A DNA stretch of 64,000 nucleotides from Nitrospirillum viridazoti (GCF_007827975.1 NZ_VITT01000012.1); one strand, 5' to 3'. Counted from the first letter of the stretch, positions 9,357 through 18,483 are shown. Made by a program: numbers and translations. Notes: generated from the letters alone by a model not told the origin.

Positions 9357-11777
9357 TCACTCGTACCGCAGCGCCGCCACCGGCGGGGCGCTGGCGACAC
9401 GGATGACGTGGACCGCCACCGTGGCCAGGGCCACGGCCAAGGCGACGGCGCCGGCGGCCAGGAAGGTCAGGGGCGCCTGGTCCACCCGCACCGTGAATTG
9501 CAGCAGCCACTGGTGCAAAGCCCACCAGGCGACAGGCCACGCCACCAGATTGGCCAGCAGCACCGGCCGGGTGAATTGCCAGGCCATCAGCCCCATGATG
9601 TCCGGCACCTTGGCCCCCACCACCCGGCGGACACCAATCTCCTTGGTGCGCCGGGCCGCCGTCAGGGCGGTCAGGCCGAACAGGCCCATATTGGCCAGCG
9701 CCACAGCCAGGCCACCAAAGGCGGCGAAGACGCGGGCCTGGCGCCGTTCCGACTGGTACAGGCTTTCGATCCGCTCATCCGCGAAGGCGCGGCGCAGGTA
9801 TTCGGCGTCGGGGTACAGCTTGTCGACCACGGCATTGACGGCCGCCATCGTGGCCCGCTGGTCACCTGCGGCCAGGCGCACGGTCAGGTGCTCACCGCTG
9901 GCCTTGATCAGGAACATCAGCGGCAGGTCGGCCCGGCGGGCGGACTGGAACCGCATGTCCGCCACCACGCCGGCGACCTCGGTGGGGTCTTCGCTGTTGA
10001 TGGACAGGCGTTCGCCCACCGCGTCCTCCGGCTTGGCGTATCCCATGCGCCGCGCCGCGGTTTCCGTCAGGATGAGGTAACGCGGCTTGTCCTCGTCCAC
10101 CTCCGCCGGCTTCCAGCCGGGGGGCAGGCCCTTGCCGGCCACCAGGCGCGCACCATAGGTGGCGAAGAAATCCTGGTCTGCGGTGAAGCTGGCGATGCCC
10201 CGCGCTTGGCGTAGGGTGCTGCGGGTGTTCTCCGGCAGGTCGAAGCTGGACAGGCTTTCCGATTCAGCGGCCGGCACCAGGCTGGACAGGCTGGCGCCAC
10301 GCACGCCGGGTAGGCGTGCCACCTCCGCCTTCAAGGTGGCGGCCCGCGCAAGGTCGGCGGGCAGGTTGCTGATCAGGTACAGGCTGTCCGGCTGATAGCC
10401 CAGGCCAGCCGCCTGCACATGGGCCACCTGGCGCTGCACCGTGAAGGTCGCCACCATCAGGGCGATGGACACCGCGAACTGCGCCACCACCAGCACGGCC
10501 CGCACGCGGCCGGCGCCCGGCGCCTGGGCGCGACCCTTCAGCACCTCCCCCGGCCGGTAGCCCGACAACACCAGGGCGGGGTAGAAACCGCCCAGCACGC
10601 CCACCAGGACGGGCGTGGCCAGCAGCAGGGGCAGCAGCCAGCTCCGGCCCCGGGGCAGGGGCGCCAGCGAGACATCCCGGCCCACCAGTCCCTGGAACGC
10701 CGGCCGGGCCAGTTCCATGAGCGCCAGGGCGGCCACCGTGCCGATGGCGGCCAGCAGCACCGCCTCGCCGGTGAACAGGGCGACCAGTTGCCGGCGCCGG
10801 GCGCCCACCAGCTTGCGGATGCCCACCTCGCGGGCCCGGGTGATGGCCTGGGCCGTGGCCATGTTGGTGTAGTTCGCGATGGCGATGCCCAAGATCAACA
10901 GGGCCACGCCGCCCAGGACCTGCAAGGTGCCGACATCACCCCCGGCGACCGCGCCCAGCGCCTTGACCCGCAGATAGATGTCGGGCACGGGGTCCAGCCG
11001 CAGGCTGACCATGTTGTCCATGCCGCCGCCCGCCTTGTCGGGGTTGGGCGGGTTGTGCCGGTTGACGAACGCGGGCAGCGCGGCACCCACCGCCGCCGCC
11101 GACGCCCCCGGCGCCAAGCGGACGTAGGTGCTGACGCCCGAGATGTCGGACCAGGGGCGCGGCTTCGCATGCGCCCAGGACTTGTCCCCCCGCGCGGCCT
11201 CAGCCGCAATCGCGGTGAAGACCAGATGGCTTTGCCGCAGCGGCGCCAGGACACCGGTGACGGTCAGAGCCGGCCCGTGCCGCACCTCGATCGTGCGGCC
11301 CAAGGGGTCGGCGTCGCCGAACAGCGTGCGGGCCAGTTCCCGCGTCACCACCACGCCATCGGGTCGGGCCAGAGCCAGGGCGGGATCGCCCCGCTCCAGT
11401 GGATAATCCAGCAGCCGCAGGAAATCCGGATCGGCCCACAGCACACGCTGTTCGAAGTAGCGGGTGGCGGCGCCCAGCATCACCCGATCCTGCTCGACAC
11501 GGGTGACGGCCTCCACCTCCGGCACCTCCTGCTTCAGGGCCTCGGCCAAATCATCGGGGGAGAAGGTCAGCTTGATGGACTGGCCGCCCACGTTCAGTTG
11601 GCTGCCCACGCGGTAGAGGCGGTCGGCATGGGTGAAGCCCCGGTCCACCGTCCCCTCTTCCGCCACGTAGAGGCTGACCAGCAGGAAGGCGGCGATGCCG
11701 ACGGCCAGGCCCGCCAGGTTCAGCAGGGTGAACAGGACATGCCGGCGGAGGAAGATGGGCAGCGTGAACGTGGGCAT
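9357..11777 (-). CDS. MacB/FtsX-type ABC transporter permease, copy 2 of a tandem pair
   Basis: This 806-residue permease has the duplicated MacB architecture. An N-terminal helix (about 12-36, ending LVSLYVAEE) leads to a periplasmic MacB_PCD domain, then an FtsX helix bundle starting near NYTNMATAQAITRAREVGIR. A second periplasmic domain follows, then a second FtsX bundle containing RRTKEIGVRRVVGA. It ends VAALRYE. The same layout and many identical stretches occur in the next gene upstream, 14 bases away, so the two arose by tandem duplication and are co-transcribed. No ATPase or membrane-fusion protein is encoded nearby. Related permeases act in mechanotransmission or export. The substrate is unknown. 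Confidence 0.9.
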   Translation of the reverse strand: MPTFTLPIFLRRHVLFTLLNLAGLAVGIAAFLLVSLYVAEEGTVDRGFTHADRLYRVGSQLNVGGQSIKLTFSPDDLAEALKQEVPEVEAVTRVEQDRVMLGAATRYFEQRVLWADPDFLRLLDYPLERGDPALALARPDGVVVTRELARTLFGDADPLGRTIEVRHGPALTVTGVLAPLRQSHLVFTAIAAEAARGDKSWAHAKPRPWSDISGVSTYVRLAPGASAAAVGAALPAFVNRHNPPNPDKAGGGMDNMVSLRLDPVPDIYLRVKALGAVAGGDVGTLQVLGGVALLILGIAIANYTNMATAQAITRAREVGIRKLVGARRRQLVALFTGEAVLLAAIGTVAALALMELARPAFQGLVGRDVSLAPLPRGRSWLLPLLLATPVLVGVLGGFYPALVLSGYRPGEVLKGRAQAPGAGRVRAVLVVAQFAVSIALMVATFTVQRQVAHVQAAGLGYQPDSLYLISNLPADLARAATLKAEVARLPGVRGASLSSLVPAAESESLSSFDLPENTRSTLRQARGIASFTADQDFFATYGARLVAGKGLPPGWKPAEVDEDKPRYLILTETAARRMGYAKPEDAVGERLSINSEDPTEVAGVVADMRFQSARRADLPLMFLIKASGEHLTVRLAAGDQRATMAAVNAVVDKLYPDAEYLRRAFADERIESLYQSERRQARVFAAFGGLAVALANMGLFGLTALTAARRTKEIGVRRVVGAKVPDIMGLMAWQFTRPVLLANLVAWPVAWWALHQWLLQFTVRVDQAPLTFLAAGAVALAVALATVAVHVIRVASAPPVAALRYE

Positions 11778-11791
11778 CGGGCACCTTCCCC

Positions 11792-14191
11792 TTACTCATA
11801 TCGCAGGGCGTTGGCCGCGGGCGCCCGGGTCACGCGGATGACGTGGATGGCCACGGTGGCCAGCGCCGCGGCCAGGGCGGCGGCCCCGGCGGCCAGGTAG
11901 GTGCCCGGCCCCTGATCCACCCGCACGGTGAATTGCCCCAGCCAGCGGTGCAGTCCCCACCAGGCCAAGGGCCACGCCACCAGGTTGGCCAGCAGCACCG
12001 GCCGCGCGAACTGCCACACCATCAGCCAGGCGATGTCGCGCGCCCGGGCCCCCACGACCCGGCGGATGCCGATCTCCTTGGTCCGCCGCGCCGCCGCCAG
12101 CGCCGTCAGGCCGAACAGGCCCAGATTGGCCAGCACGATGGCCAGCGCGCTGAAGATGGCGAAGACCTTGGCCTGGCGCTCCTCCGTCCGGTACTGGGCT
12201 TCCAGCCGGTCGTCGGCGAAGCCGCGCGGCGCGCGGCGCGCCTCGGGGTACAACCGATCCACCAGGGCGTTGACGGCGGCCAGGGGCGGACGGGGGTCGC
12301 CGGCGGCCAAGCGGACGGTCAGGAAGCCGCCGGTAGCGCCGATGGAGAACATCAGCGCCTCGTCCGCGTCGCGGGCGGTGCGGAAGCGGACATTGCCCAG
12401 CACGCCCGCAACCTCGACCGGATGATCCTCCTCATCAGTGTAGCGGTCGCCCACGGCGTCCGTGGGGTGGGCATACCCCAGGCGCTTGGCCGCCGCCTCG
12501 GTCAGCCAGACATAGCGCAGCCCCCCGTCCGCCGCCGGGCGCCAGCCGGGCGGCAGGGCTACGCCCGCCTTGAGGTCCAGGCCATAGGTCGCGATAAAGT
12601 CCGGATCCGCCGAGAACTCCGGCATGAAGGCCTTGCCCGGCGTGGCGCCATGGGTGTCGCCGGGCACCGTGAGCTGGGTCATGAACTGGCTGATGTCGGC
12701 GGGGACGAGGCTACTGAAGGCCGCGCCCTGGATGCCGGGCAGCTTCGCCAACTCCGTCTTCATGGTGGCCGCGCGCTGGGCGTCGTGGGGCAGCTGGCTG
12801 ACGACGTACAGGTTTTCCGGCAGGAAGCCCAAGGCGGCGGTGCGGGCATGCGCCACTTGGCGCAGCACCGTCACCGTGGCGATGATCAGGGTGATGGAGA
12901 TGGCGAACTGCGCCACCACCAGCACCGCGCGCAGGCGGCCGGCAGCCGGCGCCGGGCCACCCTTCAGCACCACCGCCGGGCGGTAACCGGAAAGCACCAG
13001 GGCGGGATAAAGCCCGCCCAGCACCCCCACCACCAGGGGCGTGGCCAGGACCAGGGCAAGGAAACCACCGTCGCGCAGCAAGGAAAAGCCGAGCGGCCGG
13101 CCCACCAGCGCCTGGAAGGGGGGCAGCAGCACCTCCACCACCGCCAGGGCGGCCAGGGTGCCGGCGATGGCCAGCGCCACGGACTCACCCGTGAACAAAG
13201 CCACCAGCTGCCAGCGCCGGGCGCCGGCCAGCTTGCGGATGCCGACCTCGCGCGCCCGGTGGATGGCCTGGGCCGTGGCCAAGTTGGTGTAGTTGGCGAT
13301 GGCCACGCCCAGGATCAGCAGGGCCGCCGCCGACAGAAGGCCCACGGTGCCGACGTCGCCGCCCGGCTTGGACTGGTTGAAGGTCTTGATATGCAGATGG
13401 ATAGAAGGCACCGGGTCCAGGCGCAGGGTCATGAAGCCTTGGCGCACGTCATCCGGCAATTGGCTCAGGACGGCGCGGCGCCGCACGAAATCCGGCAGCC
13501 GCGCGGCCACCGCCCCGGCGGAGGCACCCGGGCGCAGCCGGACGTAGACGGCGGTTTCCCCGATGTGGCTCCACTGCTCCGCGGCCATATGGGCCCAGTT
13601 CTTGTCCCCACGGCCACTGTCGGCGGCGATGCCGGTGAACTTCAGATGGGTTTCGGCCAGCGGCTTCAGCACGCCGGTGACGGTCAGCATCTGGCCGCCC
13701 GCCACCCGGACGGTGCGGCCCATGGGATCGGCATCCCCGAACAGGGTGCGGGCCAGATCCGGCGTCACCACCAGCCCGTCGGGCCGAGCCAGCGCCGTGG
13801 CCGTGTCGCCGCGCGCCAGGGGATAATCCAGCACCCGCAGCAGGTTGGCGTCCGCCCACAGCAGCGGCGTGGTCAGGACGCGATCCCCGTCCTCAAGGTC
13901 GACATCCTCCTCCGAGGCGCGGGTGACCGCCTCCACCTCCGGGAAATCCTGCGCCAGCGGCTCCGCCAGCAGAGGCGTGGTGGCGCCCAGCACCACCTCG
14001 TTGCCACCCACCGACAGCCGGGTTCCCACCCGGTACAACCGGTCCACGCCCGTGAACCCCCTGTCCACCGTCAATTCCCCCGCCACATACAGGCTGACCA
14101 TCAGGAAGCCGGCGATGCCCGCCGTCAGCCCGAACAGGTTCAGCAGGGTGATCAGCGCGTGGCGGCGAAAAATGGACGGCAAGACGATCAT
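11792..14191 (-). CDS. MacB/FtsX-type ABC transporter permease, copy 1 of a tandem pair
   Basis: This 799-residue paralog of the downstream permease has the same order: N-terminal helix, MacB_PCD, FtsX bundle (NYTNLATAQAIHRAREVGIR), second PCD, second FtsX bundle (RRTKEIGIRRVVGA), and C-terminus ANALRYE. The ATG at 14191 is preceded by GGGGGA, about ten bases upstream. It is the first gene of the pair. About 31 bases upstream of the ATG is the expected transcript start of a sigma-54-type promoter, with an enhancer-like palindrome further up. No ATPase partner is visible within 10 kb. Function is unknown; stress-induced export or envelope remodelling would fit the family. Confidence 0.9.
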   Translation of the reverse strand: MIVLPSIFRRHALITLLNLFGLTAGIAGFLMVSLYVAGELTVDRGFTGVDRLYRVGTRLSVGGNEVVLGATTPLLAEPLAQDFPEVEAVTRASEEDVDLEDGDRVLTTPLLWADANLLRVLDYPLARGDTATALARPDGLVVTPDLARTLFGDADPMGRTVRVAGGQMLTVTGVLKPLAETHLKFTGIAADSGRGDKNWAHMAAEQWSHIGETAVYVRLRPGASAGAVAARLPDFVRRRAVLSQLPDDVRQGFMTLRLDPVPSIHLHIKTFNQSKPGGDVGTVGLLSAAALLILGVAIANYTNLATAQAIHRAREVGIRKLAGARRWQLVALFTGESVALAIAGTLAALAVVEVLLPPFQALVGRPLGFSLLRDGGFLALVLATPLVVGVLGGLYPALVLSGYRPAVVLKGGPAPAAGRLRAVLVVAQFAISITLIIATVTVLRQVAHARTAALGFLPENLYVVSQLPHDAQRAATMKTELAKLPGIQGAAFSSLVPADISQFMTQLTVPGDTHGATPGKAFMPEFSADPDFIATYGLDLKAGVALPPGWRPAADGGLRYVWLTEAAAKRLGYAHPTDAVGDRYTDEEDHPVEVAGVLGNVRFRTARDADEALMFSIGATGGFLTVRLAAGDPRPPLAAVNALVDRLYPEARRAPRGFADDRLEAQYRTEERQAKVFAIFSALAIVLANLGLFGLTALAAARRTKEIGIRRVVGARARDIAWLMVWQFARPVLLANLVAWPLAWWGLHRWLGQFTVRVDQGPGTYLAAGAAALAAALATVAIHVIRVTRAPAANALRYE

Positions 14192-14229
14192 TCAGCGGTT
14201 TCCCCCGGCTGCGGAATGAGGCCATTGCC

Positions 14230-14250
14230 TTAAGCAAAAGGCGGGCCGCG
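14230..14250 (-). promoter_or_regulatory. Candidate sigma-54 (-24/-12) promoter of the FtsX permease pair
   Basis: On the minus strand CGGCCCG-CCTT-TTGCT matches the sigma-54 consensus TGGCACG-N4-TTGCW. The invariant GG (14246-14247) and GC (14234-14235) are exactly ten bases apart. The predicted start of transcription is near 14222, leaving about 30 bases of leader before the ATG at 14191. Seen in sequence; use by sigma-54 is inferred. Confidence 0.6.
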
Positions 14251-14291
14251 CTTAAGTCCTTGCTTTTGCTGAAGACGACAGGGGAAAGCCC

Positions 14292-14324
14292 TGTCCGTTG
14301 GCGCACAGTGTCCGGTAACGGACA
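14292..14324 (-). promoter_or_regulatory. Enhancer-like palindrome TGTCCG-N4-CGGACA plus a half-site
   Basis: A perfect palindrome TGTCCG-GTAA-CGGACA lies at 14309-14324. A further TGTCCG half-site occurs at 14292-14297, 17 bases from the first. Relative to the predicted sigma-54 start these are at about -70 to -102, the usual place for an enhancer-binding activator. The cognate activator gene is not in the window. Confidence 0.55.
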
Positions 14325-14374
14325 ATCGACGCGCACGCCCGCCTATCAAAGGGCGCCGCCGACATCACGCTTCT

Positions 14375-15415
14375 TCACGCCTGCCGCACGGAGCCGCGTT
14401 CCACCAGGGTGAAGTCCAGCACTACATCACGCGGCGGCTTGGCTGCTCCCTCGGCCGCTGGGCGGCCCAGCGCCTCGACCAGCAGGTCGATGGCGCGGAT
14501 AGCCATGTCCTTTATGGGTTGGCGTACGGTGGTCAGCGCCGGCCACACCCGCGTGGCGACCAGCGTGTCGTCAAAGCCGGTAACGGCGAGGTCACGGGGC
14601 GGCACCAACCCCCGCCGGTGCGCGGCCCATAAGGCCGCGGCGGCCATGTCGTCATTGGCGGCCATGATGGCATCCGGCGGCTGTGGGAGGTCCAGCAGGG
14701 TGTCGGCGGCGACCAGCCCGGTTTCAAAGCTAAAAAGCCCTTCCGCGCACAGCTCCGGCCGGAAAGGGATGCCGTGCGCCGCCAGCGCGGCCTTGTACCC
14801 GTCCAGCCGGGCCACGCTGTCGGAATGGCCGCCCGGGCCGGTGATGATGGCGATGCGGCGATAGCCCCGCGTGACCAGCAAGTCGGCGACCGCCCGCCCC
14901 GCCGCATGGTTGTCGATGCGTACCGTCGCCATGTCGGGCAAGGGACCGGCCGTGGCGATGGCCGCCGCCGGCACGCCGAGGGTGCGCAGCGCCGGCGTCC
15001 CGGTCAGCAATTCGGCAAAGGGGGGGATGAACAGCAAGGCGTCTGCGCCCGACCGTACCAGGGACAGCGCCACCGCCCTGTCGGGCGTGGCGGCACTGGC
15101 GCGGCGCACCATCAGCTGCAGCCCCTTCTCCGCCGCCGCGGCCGACACCTCGCCATGCGCCAGGCTGAGGAACATGCTTTCGATATCGAGGTAGATCAGC
15201 CCGATGCGCGCCGGGGCCGCCCCCACCAGGTGGCGGGCCGCCTGGCTGGGCACGTAGCCCATTTCCTCAATGATGGCGCGGACTCGCGCGCGGGTGGATT
15301 CCCCCACCTTGCCAGTGCGGTTGACGACGTTGGACACGGTCATGGCGGACACGCCGGCGCGCTGAGCCACGTCCTGGATGGTCACCCTGTCCCGCTGCTG
15401 CCGCGACCGCCGCAT
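14375..15415 (-). CDS. LacI family transcriptional regulator
   Basis: This 346-residue regulator has an N-terminal LacI helix-turn-helix and hinge (VTIQDVAQRAGVSAMTVSNV at about 11-30, hinge YVPSQAARHLVG) followed by a periplasmic-binding-protein-like ligand domain. The ligand domain contains NDDMAAAALWAAHRRG and VTGFDDTLVATRVWPALTTV, typical of sugar-responsive LacI proteins. No sugar gene is adjacent: it lies between the FtsX permeases and a DUF1203 gene, so it probably acts at a distance. The ligand is unknown. Confidence 0.92.
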   Translation of the reverse strand: MRRSRQQRDRVTIQDVAQRAGVSAMTVSNVVNRTGKVGESTRARVRAIIEEMGYVPSQAARHLVGAAPARIGLIYLDIESMFLSLAHGEVSAAAAEKGLQLMVRRASAATPDRAVALSLVRSGADALLFIPPFAELLTGTPALRTLGVPAAAIATAGPLPDMATVRIDNHAAGRAVADLLVTRGYRRIAIITGPGGHSDSVARLDGYKAALAAHGIPFRPELCAEGLFSFETGLVAADTLLDLPQPPDAIMAANDDMAAAALWAAHRRGLVPPRDLAVTGFDDTLVATRVWPALTTVRQPIKDMAIRAIDLLVEALGRPAAEGAAKPPRDVVLDFTLVERGSVRQA

Positions 15416-15579
15416 CCGTCCGCCGATCCGTCATCCCGATCGCCGGCGAAGCGACGGCGCCCGCCGGGGCGGCGGGACGCCGATATTCCCTTGCCCGGGG
15501 AGGGCGACGCAAGCGCCTTACCCCTGGCAAACGGTGCCCCTGCCCTTCATTTCATGGCCATCGTCAGCGCTGTTTCACG

Positions 15580-16053
15580 TCACGCCCTGTCGATCCGCGC
15601 GGCATAGCAGCCATATTTGGCGTAATGGGCGTGGATGTAGGCCACATCCGGCCGGTCCAGCAGGCGGCGGATGAGGGGGATAGCCTCCGCACCGTCCATC
15701 AGGTCGGCCGTCACGATCATATGGCCCGCGTCAAAGCATCGTAGCGACAGGATGCGCCGTTCCAAGGCCGGCGGCAGGGTGTCCACCGTCCGGCACGCTT
15801 CACCCACGCCCTCGCGCACATAGATCGCATGGGCGGAGCGATAGGGGGTGAAGGCGGGTTGATGCTGATGGTTCACCAGCACCACCCGCTCCCCCAGGCG
15901 GGCATCCTCCAGGCTGACACGGCAGGGGAAGGCGCCCGGGGCGTCCACCACCTCGCGGCGGGCGCCGGCGGCCAGCAAGCCGGCCTCATCCAGGGCAAAC
16001 AAGGGGGCGAAGGGGGCCGGATCGAGGCCGGTGACGGTGAAGGACAGGGTCAT
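15580..16053 (-). CDS. DUF1203 family protein
   Basis: This 157-residue soluble protein has conserved DUF1203 features: AFPCRVSLEDARLGERVVLV then a short His-containing stretch (NHQHQPAFTPYRSAHAIYV). It is free of signal peptide and membrane helices. The biochemical role of the family is not established. It is followed on the same strand by LacI after a 164-base gap, and the small membrane-protein gene lies upstream. Length is normal for the family. Confidence 0.85.
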   Translation of the reverse strand: MTLSFTVTGLDPAPFAPLFALDEAGLLAAGARREVVDAPGAFPCRVSLEDARLGERVVLVNHQHQPAFTPYRSAHAIYVREGVGEACRTVDTLPPALERRILSLRCFDAGHMIVTADLMDGAEAIPLIRRLLDRPDVAYIHAHYAKYGCYAARIDRA

Positions 16054-16139
16054 GATGGCAACCGATGGTCAGGTGGTCGATGTCCCACCCTGCCCCGCGC
16101 CGACGCGGCGGCCATCCCGTTTCCTGCGGTCGAAAATAC

Positions 16140-16376
16140 TCAGTCGCCGTAGGCATCCGGGCCGAAAGAGGACGGGCCGGGCTTCGCCACCTGCGTCGGT
16201 GGCATCTCATCCGCGTCCGGCACCACCCGCACCAGGGTGCAGCGGTGGCCCTGGCTGTCCAGCGCCACCGGCATCGCCGGGCGCAGCATCAGCAAGAGGA
16301 TGAAGGCGAGCAGGAGCAGCCCCAGCAGCGCGCGTGACAACGCGCTGCCGGCGCCACCGGAAGGGTGGCCGGTCAT
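16140..16376 (-). CDS. Small single-span membrane protein, unknown function
   Basis: This protein of 78 residues has one clear hydrophobic helix (about 14-33, ALLGLLLLAFILLLMLRPAM) and a polar C-terminal tail ending FGPDAYGD. AAAGGA lies seven to eight bases before the ATG, supporting translation. I do not recognise a family. It is divergent from the LysR gene, from which it is separated by a 180-base region containing a short palindrome, so LysR control is possible but unproven. Confidence 0.6.
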   Translation of the reverse strand: MTGHPSGGAGSALSRALLGLLLLAFILLLMLRPAMPVALDSQGHRCTLVRVVPDADEMPPTQVAKPGPSSFGPDAYGD

Positions 16377-16516
16377 GATGGTGTCCTTTATGGTTTCAAG
16401 GGCCGCCGGCGATGCGGAGCCCCGGGCGGAGGAGCGTCCGTTCAGGCAATCGCTCCGTCACAGGCGAAGTATCGGTCACCGAACCCTTGGCAACAATGTG
16501 TATTGCGCGCAGTGTG

Positions 16517-16535
16517 CCTTCGCCGATGACGAAGG
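16517..16535. promoter_or_regulatory. Palindrome between small membrane gene and lysR
   Basis: CCTTCG (16517-16522) and CGAAGG (16530-16535) form a perfect inverted repeat with a seven-base spacer, 22 bases before the lysR start. The geometry is compatible with a LysR-type operator (short arms, roughly T-N11-A), but the assignment is only positional. Confidence 0.3.
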
Positions 16536-16556
16536 GTGACCCGCGAAGGGGCTTCC

Positions 16557-17495
16557 ATGCAATTCGACTTGACCGACCTGGCCCTGTTCCGCGACGTGGT
16601 GGAGGCGGGCAGCATCACCTGGGGGGCCGAACGGGCGCACCTGGCCCTGGCAGCGGCCAGCACGCGCATCCGTAACATGGAGGTGTCGCTGGGCGCCACT
16701 CTGCTGGACCGGGGACGGCACGGGGTGACACCCACCCCCGCCGGGCGCGCCCTGCTGGCCCATGCCCGCGCCATCCTGGAGCAGACGGAGCGCCTGCGTG
16801 AGGATTTGAGCGTCTACGCCGGCGGGGCGGCCGGCAACGTCCGTATCCTGTCCAACACCAACGCGCTGACGGAATTCCTGCCCGAGCTGCTGAGCAGCTT
16901 CCTGAACGCCCACCCCCTGGTGTCGGTGGATGTGGAGGAACGGCTGAGCGATGAGATCGTGGCCGCCATCGCCGACGGCACCGGCGACATCGGCATCGTC
17001 GCCGGCACGGTGGAGACGGGCGCGCTGGAAACCTACCCGTTCCGCCAGGACCGCTTCGTCCTGGTGGCCGCCCCCGCCCACCCGCTGGGCGGGCGTGAGA
17101 CGGTGACCTTCGCCGAGGTGATGGACCACGACCTCGTGGGCCTGGACCGCGCGGCGGCGCTGCAGCGCTTCCTGTCTGACCGGGCCGCCCGCGCCGGCCG
17201 GCGCCTGCGCCTGCGCGTACAGCTGCGCAGCTTCGACGGCATCTGCCGCCTGGTGGAGGGCAACGTCGGCATCGGCATCGTGCCGGAGACGACGGCGCGC
17301 CGTGCCGCCCGGACCATGGACATCCGCTGCATCGCCCTGACCGACAGCTGGGCGGTACGCGACCTGAAGGTCTGCACCCGCAGCCGGGCCCGCCTGCCCC
17401 GCTTCGCCAAATTGCTGGCCAACCATCTGCTGAGCACACCCTCCCTAGGGCCGCTTCACGACGGGGGCATGGAACCACCGGCGGCGGCCCCATAG
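16557..17495 (+). CDS. LysR family transcriptional regulator
   Basis: This is a 312-residue LysR protein. The winged helix occupies residues about 1-60 (DLALFRDVVEAGSITWGAER then LGATLLDRGRHGVTPTPAGR). The rest is a LysR_substrate-binding domain with DIGIVAGTVETGALETYPF and NVGIGIVPE. I chose the ATG at 16557 because GAAGGGG lies just upstream and the family begins here; an in-frame ATG at 16536 would add seven residues. A hairpin terminator overlaps its stop. The target may be the divergent small membrane protein or a distant gene. Confidence 0.9.
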   Translation: MQFDLTDLALFRDVVEAGSITWGAERAHLALAAASTRIRNMEVSLGATLLDRGRHGVTPTPAGRALLAHARAILEQTERLREDLSVYAGGAAGNVRILSNTNALTEFLPELLSSFLNAHPLVSVDVEERLSDEIVAAIADGTGDIGIVAGTVETGALETYPFRQDRFVLVAAPAHPLGGRETVTFAEVMDHDLVGLDRAAALQRFLSDRAARAGRRLRLRVQLRSFDGICRLVEGNVGIGIVPETTARRAARTMDIRCIALTDSWAVRDLKVCTRSRARLPRFAKLLANHLLSTPSLGPLHDGGMEPPAAAP

Positions 17496-17512
17496 CGCCG
17501 ACGGGCGCTTTT
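17494..17512 (+). terminator. Rho-independent terminator of lysR
   Basis: AGCGCC-GACG-GGCGCT forms a six-base-pair hairpin starting inside the stop codon and followed by TTTCCCG. It is short, so efficiency is uncertain. Confidence 0.5.
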
Positions 17513-17579
17513 CCCGTACACTTTCCCGCTCATGACGACGGGCCGGCATAACGGCCCCCAAGCCCCGAGGAAGTCCCCC

Positions 17580-18410
17580 ATGCGTCTGCGGCCCTTGCTT
17601 CGCCTGGCCGTCCTGGCCAGCGCCACCGTATTGAGCCTGCCCACCCTGGGCGCCGAGGAAGCCAAGCCCGATCCCGTCCTGGCACAGATGGTGGCCTCAC
17701 CCGCGCGGTCACCCCAGTTCCAGGCGCGCGACGCCGCCCGCCATCCCTTGCAGGAACTGGCCTTCTTCGGCCTGGCGCCCAACCAGACGGTGGTCGAGAT
17801 CTCACCCAGCGGCGGTTATTGGACGGAGATTCTGGCGCCCTACCTGCATGACCGGGGCACCTACTACGCCGCCGCCAACCCCCGGGGCACGGACAGCGCC
17901 TACGCCAACCGCGAGAACGCCGCCTTCGACGCCAAGCTGGCCGCCGACCCGGCGCGCTACGGCAAGGTCAAGGTGACGGAGTTCGGCCGGGGGCACTTCG
18001 ACATCGCCCCCGCCGGCAGTGCCGACCTGATCGTCACCTTCCGGAACCTGCACAACTGGATGGGCGGCGGTTACGCGGACGAGGCCATGGCCGCCTTCTA
18101 CCGTGCGCTGAAGCCCGGCGGCATCCTGGGCATCGAGGATCACCGCGCCAGCGATGCCCAGCCGCAAGATCCGAAAGCAACCAGCGGTTACGTAAGGCAG
18201 GATTACGCCATCGCGCTGGCCAAGAAGGCCGGCTTCGAGCTGGTGGGCAGTTCCGAGATCAACGCCAACCCCAAGGACAGCAAGGATTGGCCGGAAGGCG
18301 TATGGACCCTGCCCCCGACCTTAGCGCTTAAGGATAGGGACCGGGACCGTTATCTGGCTGTGGGCGAAGCCGATAATTTCGTGCTGAAATTCCGGAAGCC
18401 TCCGCAATAA
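17580..18410 (+). CDS. Exported class I methyltransferase-fold protein
   Basis: This 276-residue protein has a clear signal peptide (MRLRPLLRLAVLASATVLSL, cleavage near TLGA-EE). The mature part has a Rossmann methyltransferase fold: motif I is VVEISPSGGYWTEILAPYL and a later IVTFRNLHNWMGGG resembles the post-I region. It looks like the COG4798 group of predicted methyltransferases. A SAM-dependent enzyme outside the cytoplasm would lack its cofactor, so the catalytic role is doubtful. The start at 17580 has GAGGAAG six bases upstream; an in-frame ATG at 17532 has no such site. It is followed by a strong terminator. Confidence 0.85.
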   Translation: MRLRPLLRLAVLASATVLSLPTLGAEEAKPDPVLAQMVASPARSPQFQARDAARHPLQELAFFGLAPNQTVVEISPSGGYWTEILAPYLHDRGTYYAAANPRGTDSAYANRENAAFDAKLAADPARYGKVKVTEFGRGHFDIAPAGSADLIVTFRNLHNWMGGGYADEAMAAFYRALKPGGILGIEDHRASDAQPQDPKATSGYVRQDYAIALAKKAGFELVGSSEINANPKDSKDWPEGVWTLPPTLALKDRDRDRYLAVGEADNFVLKFRKPPQ

Positions 18411-18455
18411 GCTGATTAGTTTATACAATATTCAAACAACAAACGAGTCTCGCGC

Positions 18456-18483
18456 CGCGCCGCCCCGGTTGCGGCGCGTTTTC
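18456..18483 (+). terminator. Rho-independent terminator
   Basis: CGCGCCGC... at 18456-18463 pairs with GCGGCGCG at 18471-18478 (eight pairs, seven-base loop), followed by TTTTCG. It closes the methyltransferase-fold gene. Confidence 0.7.
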
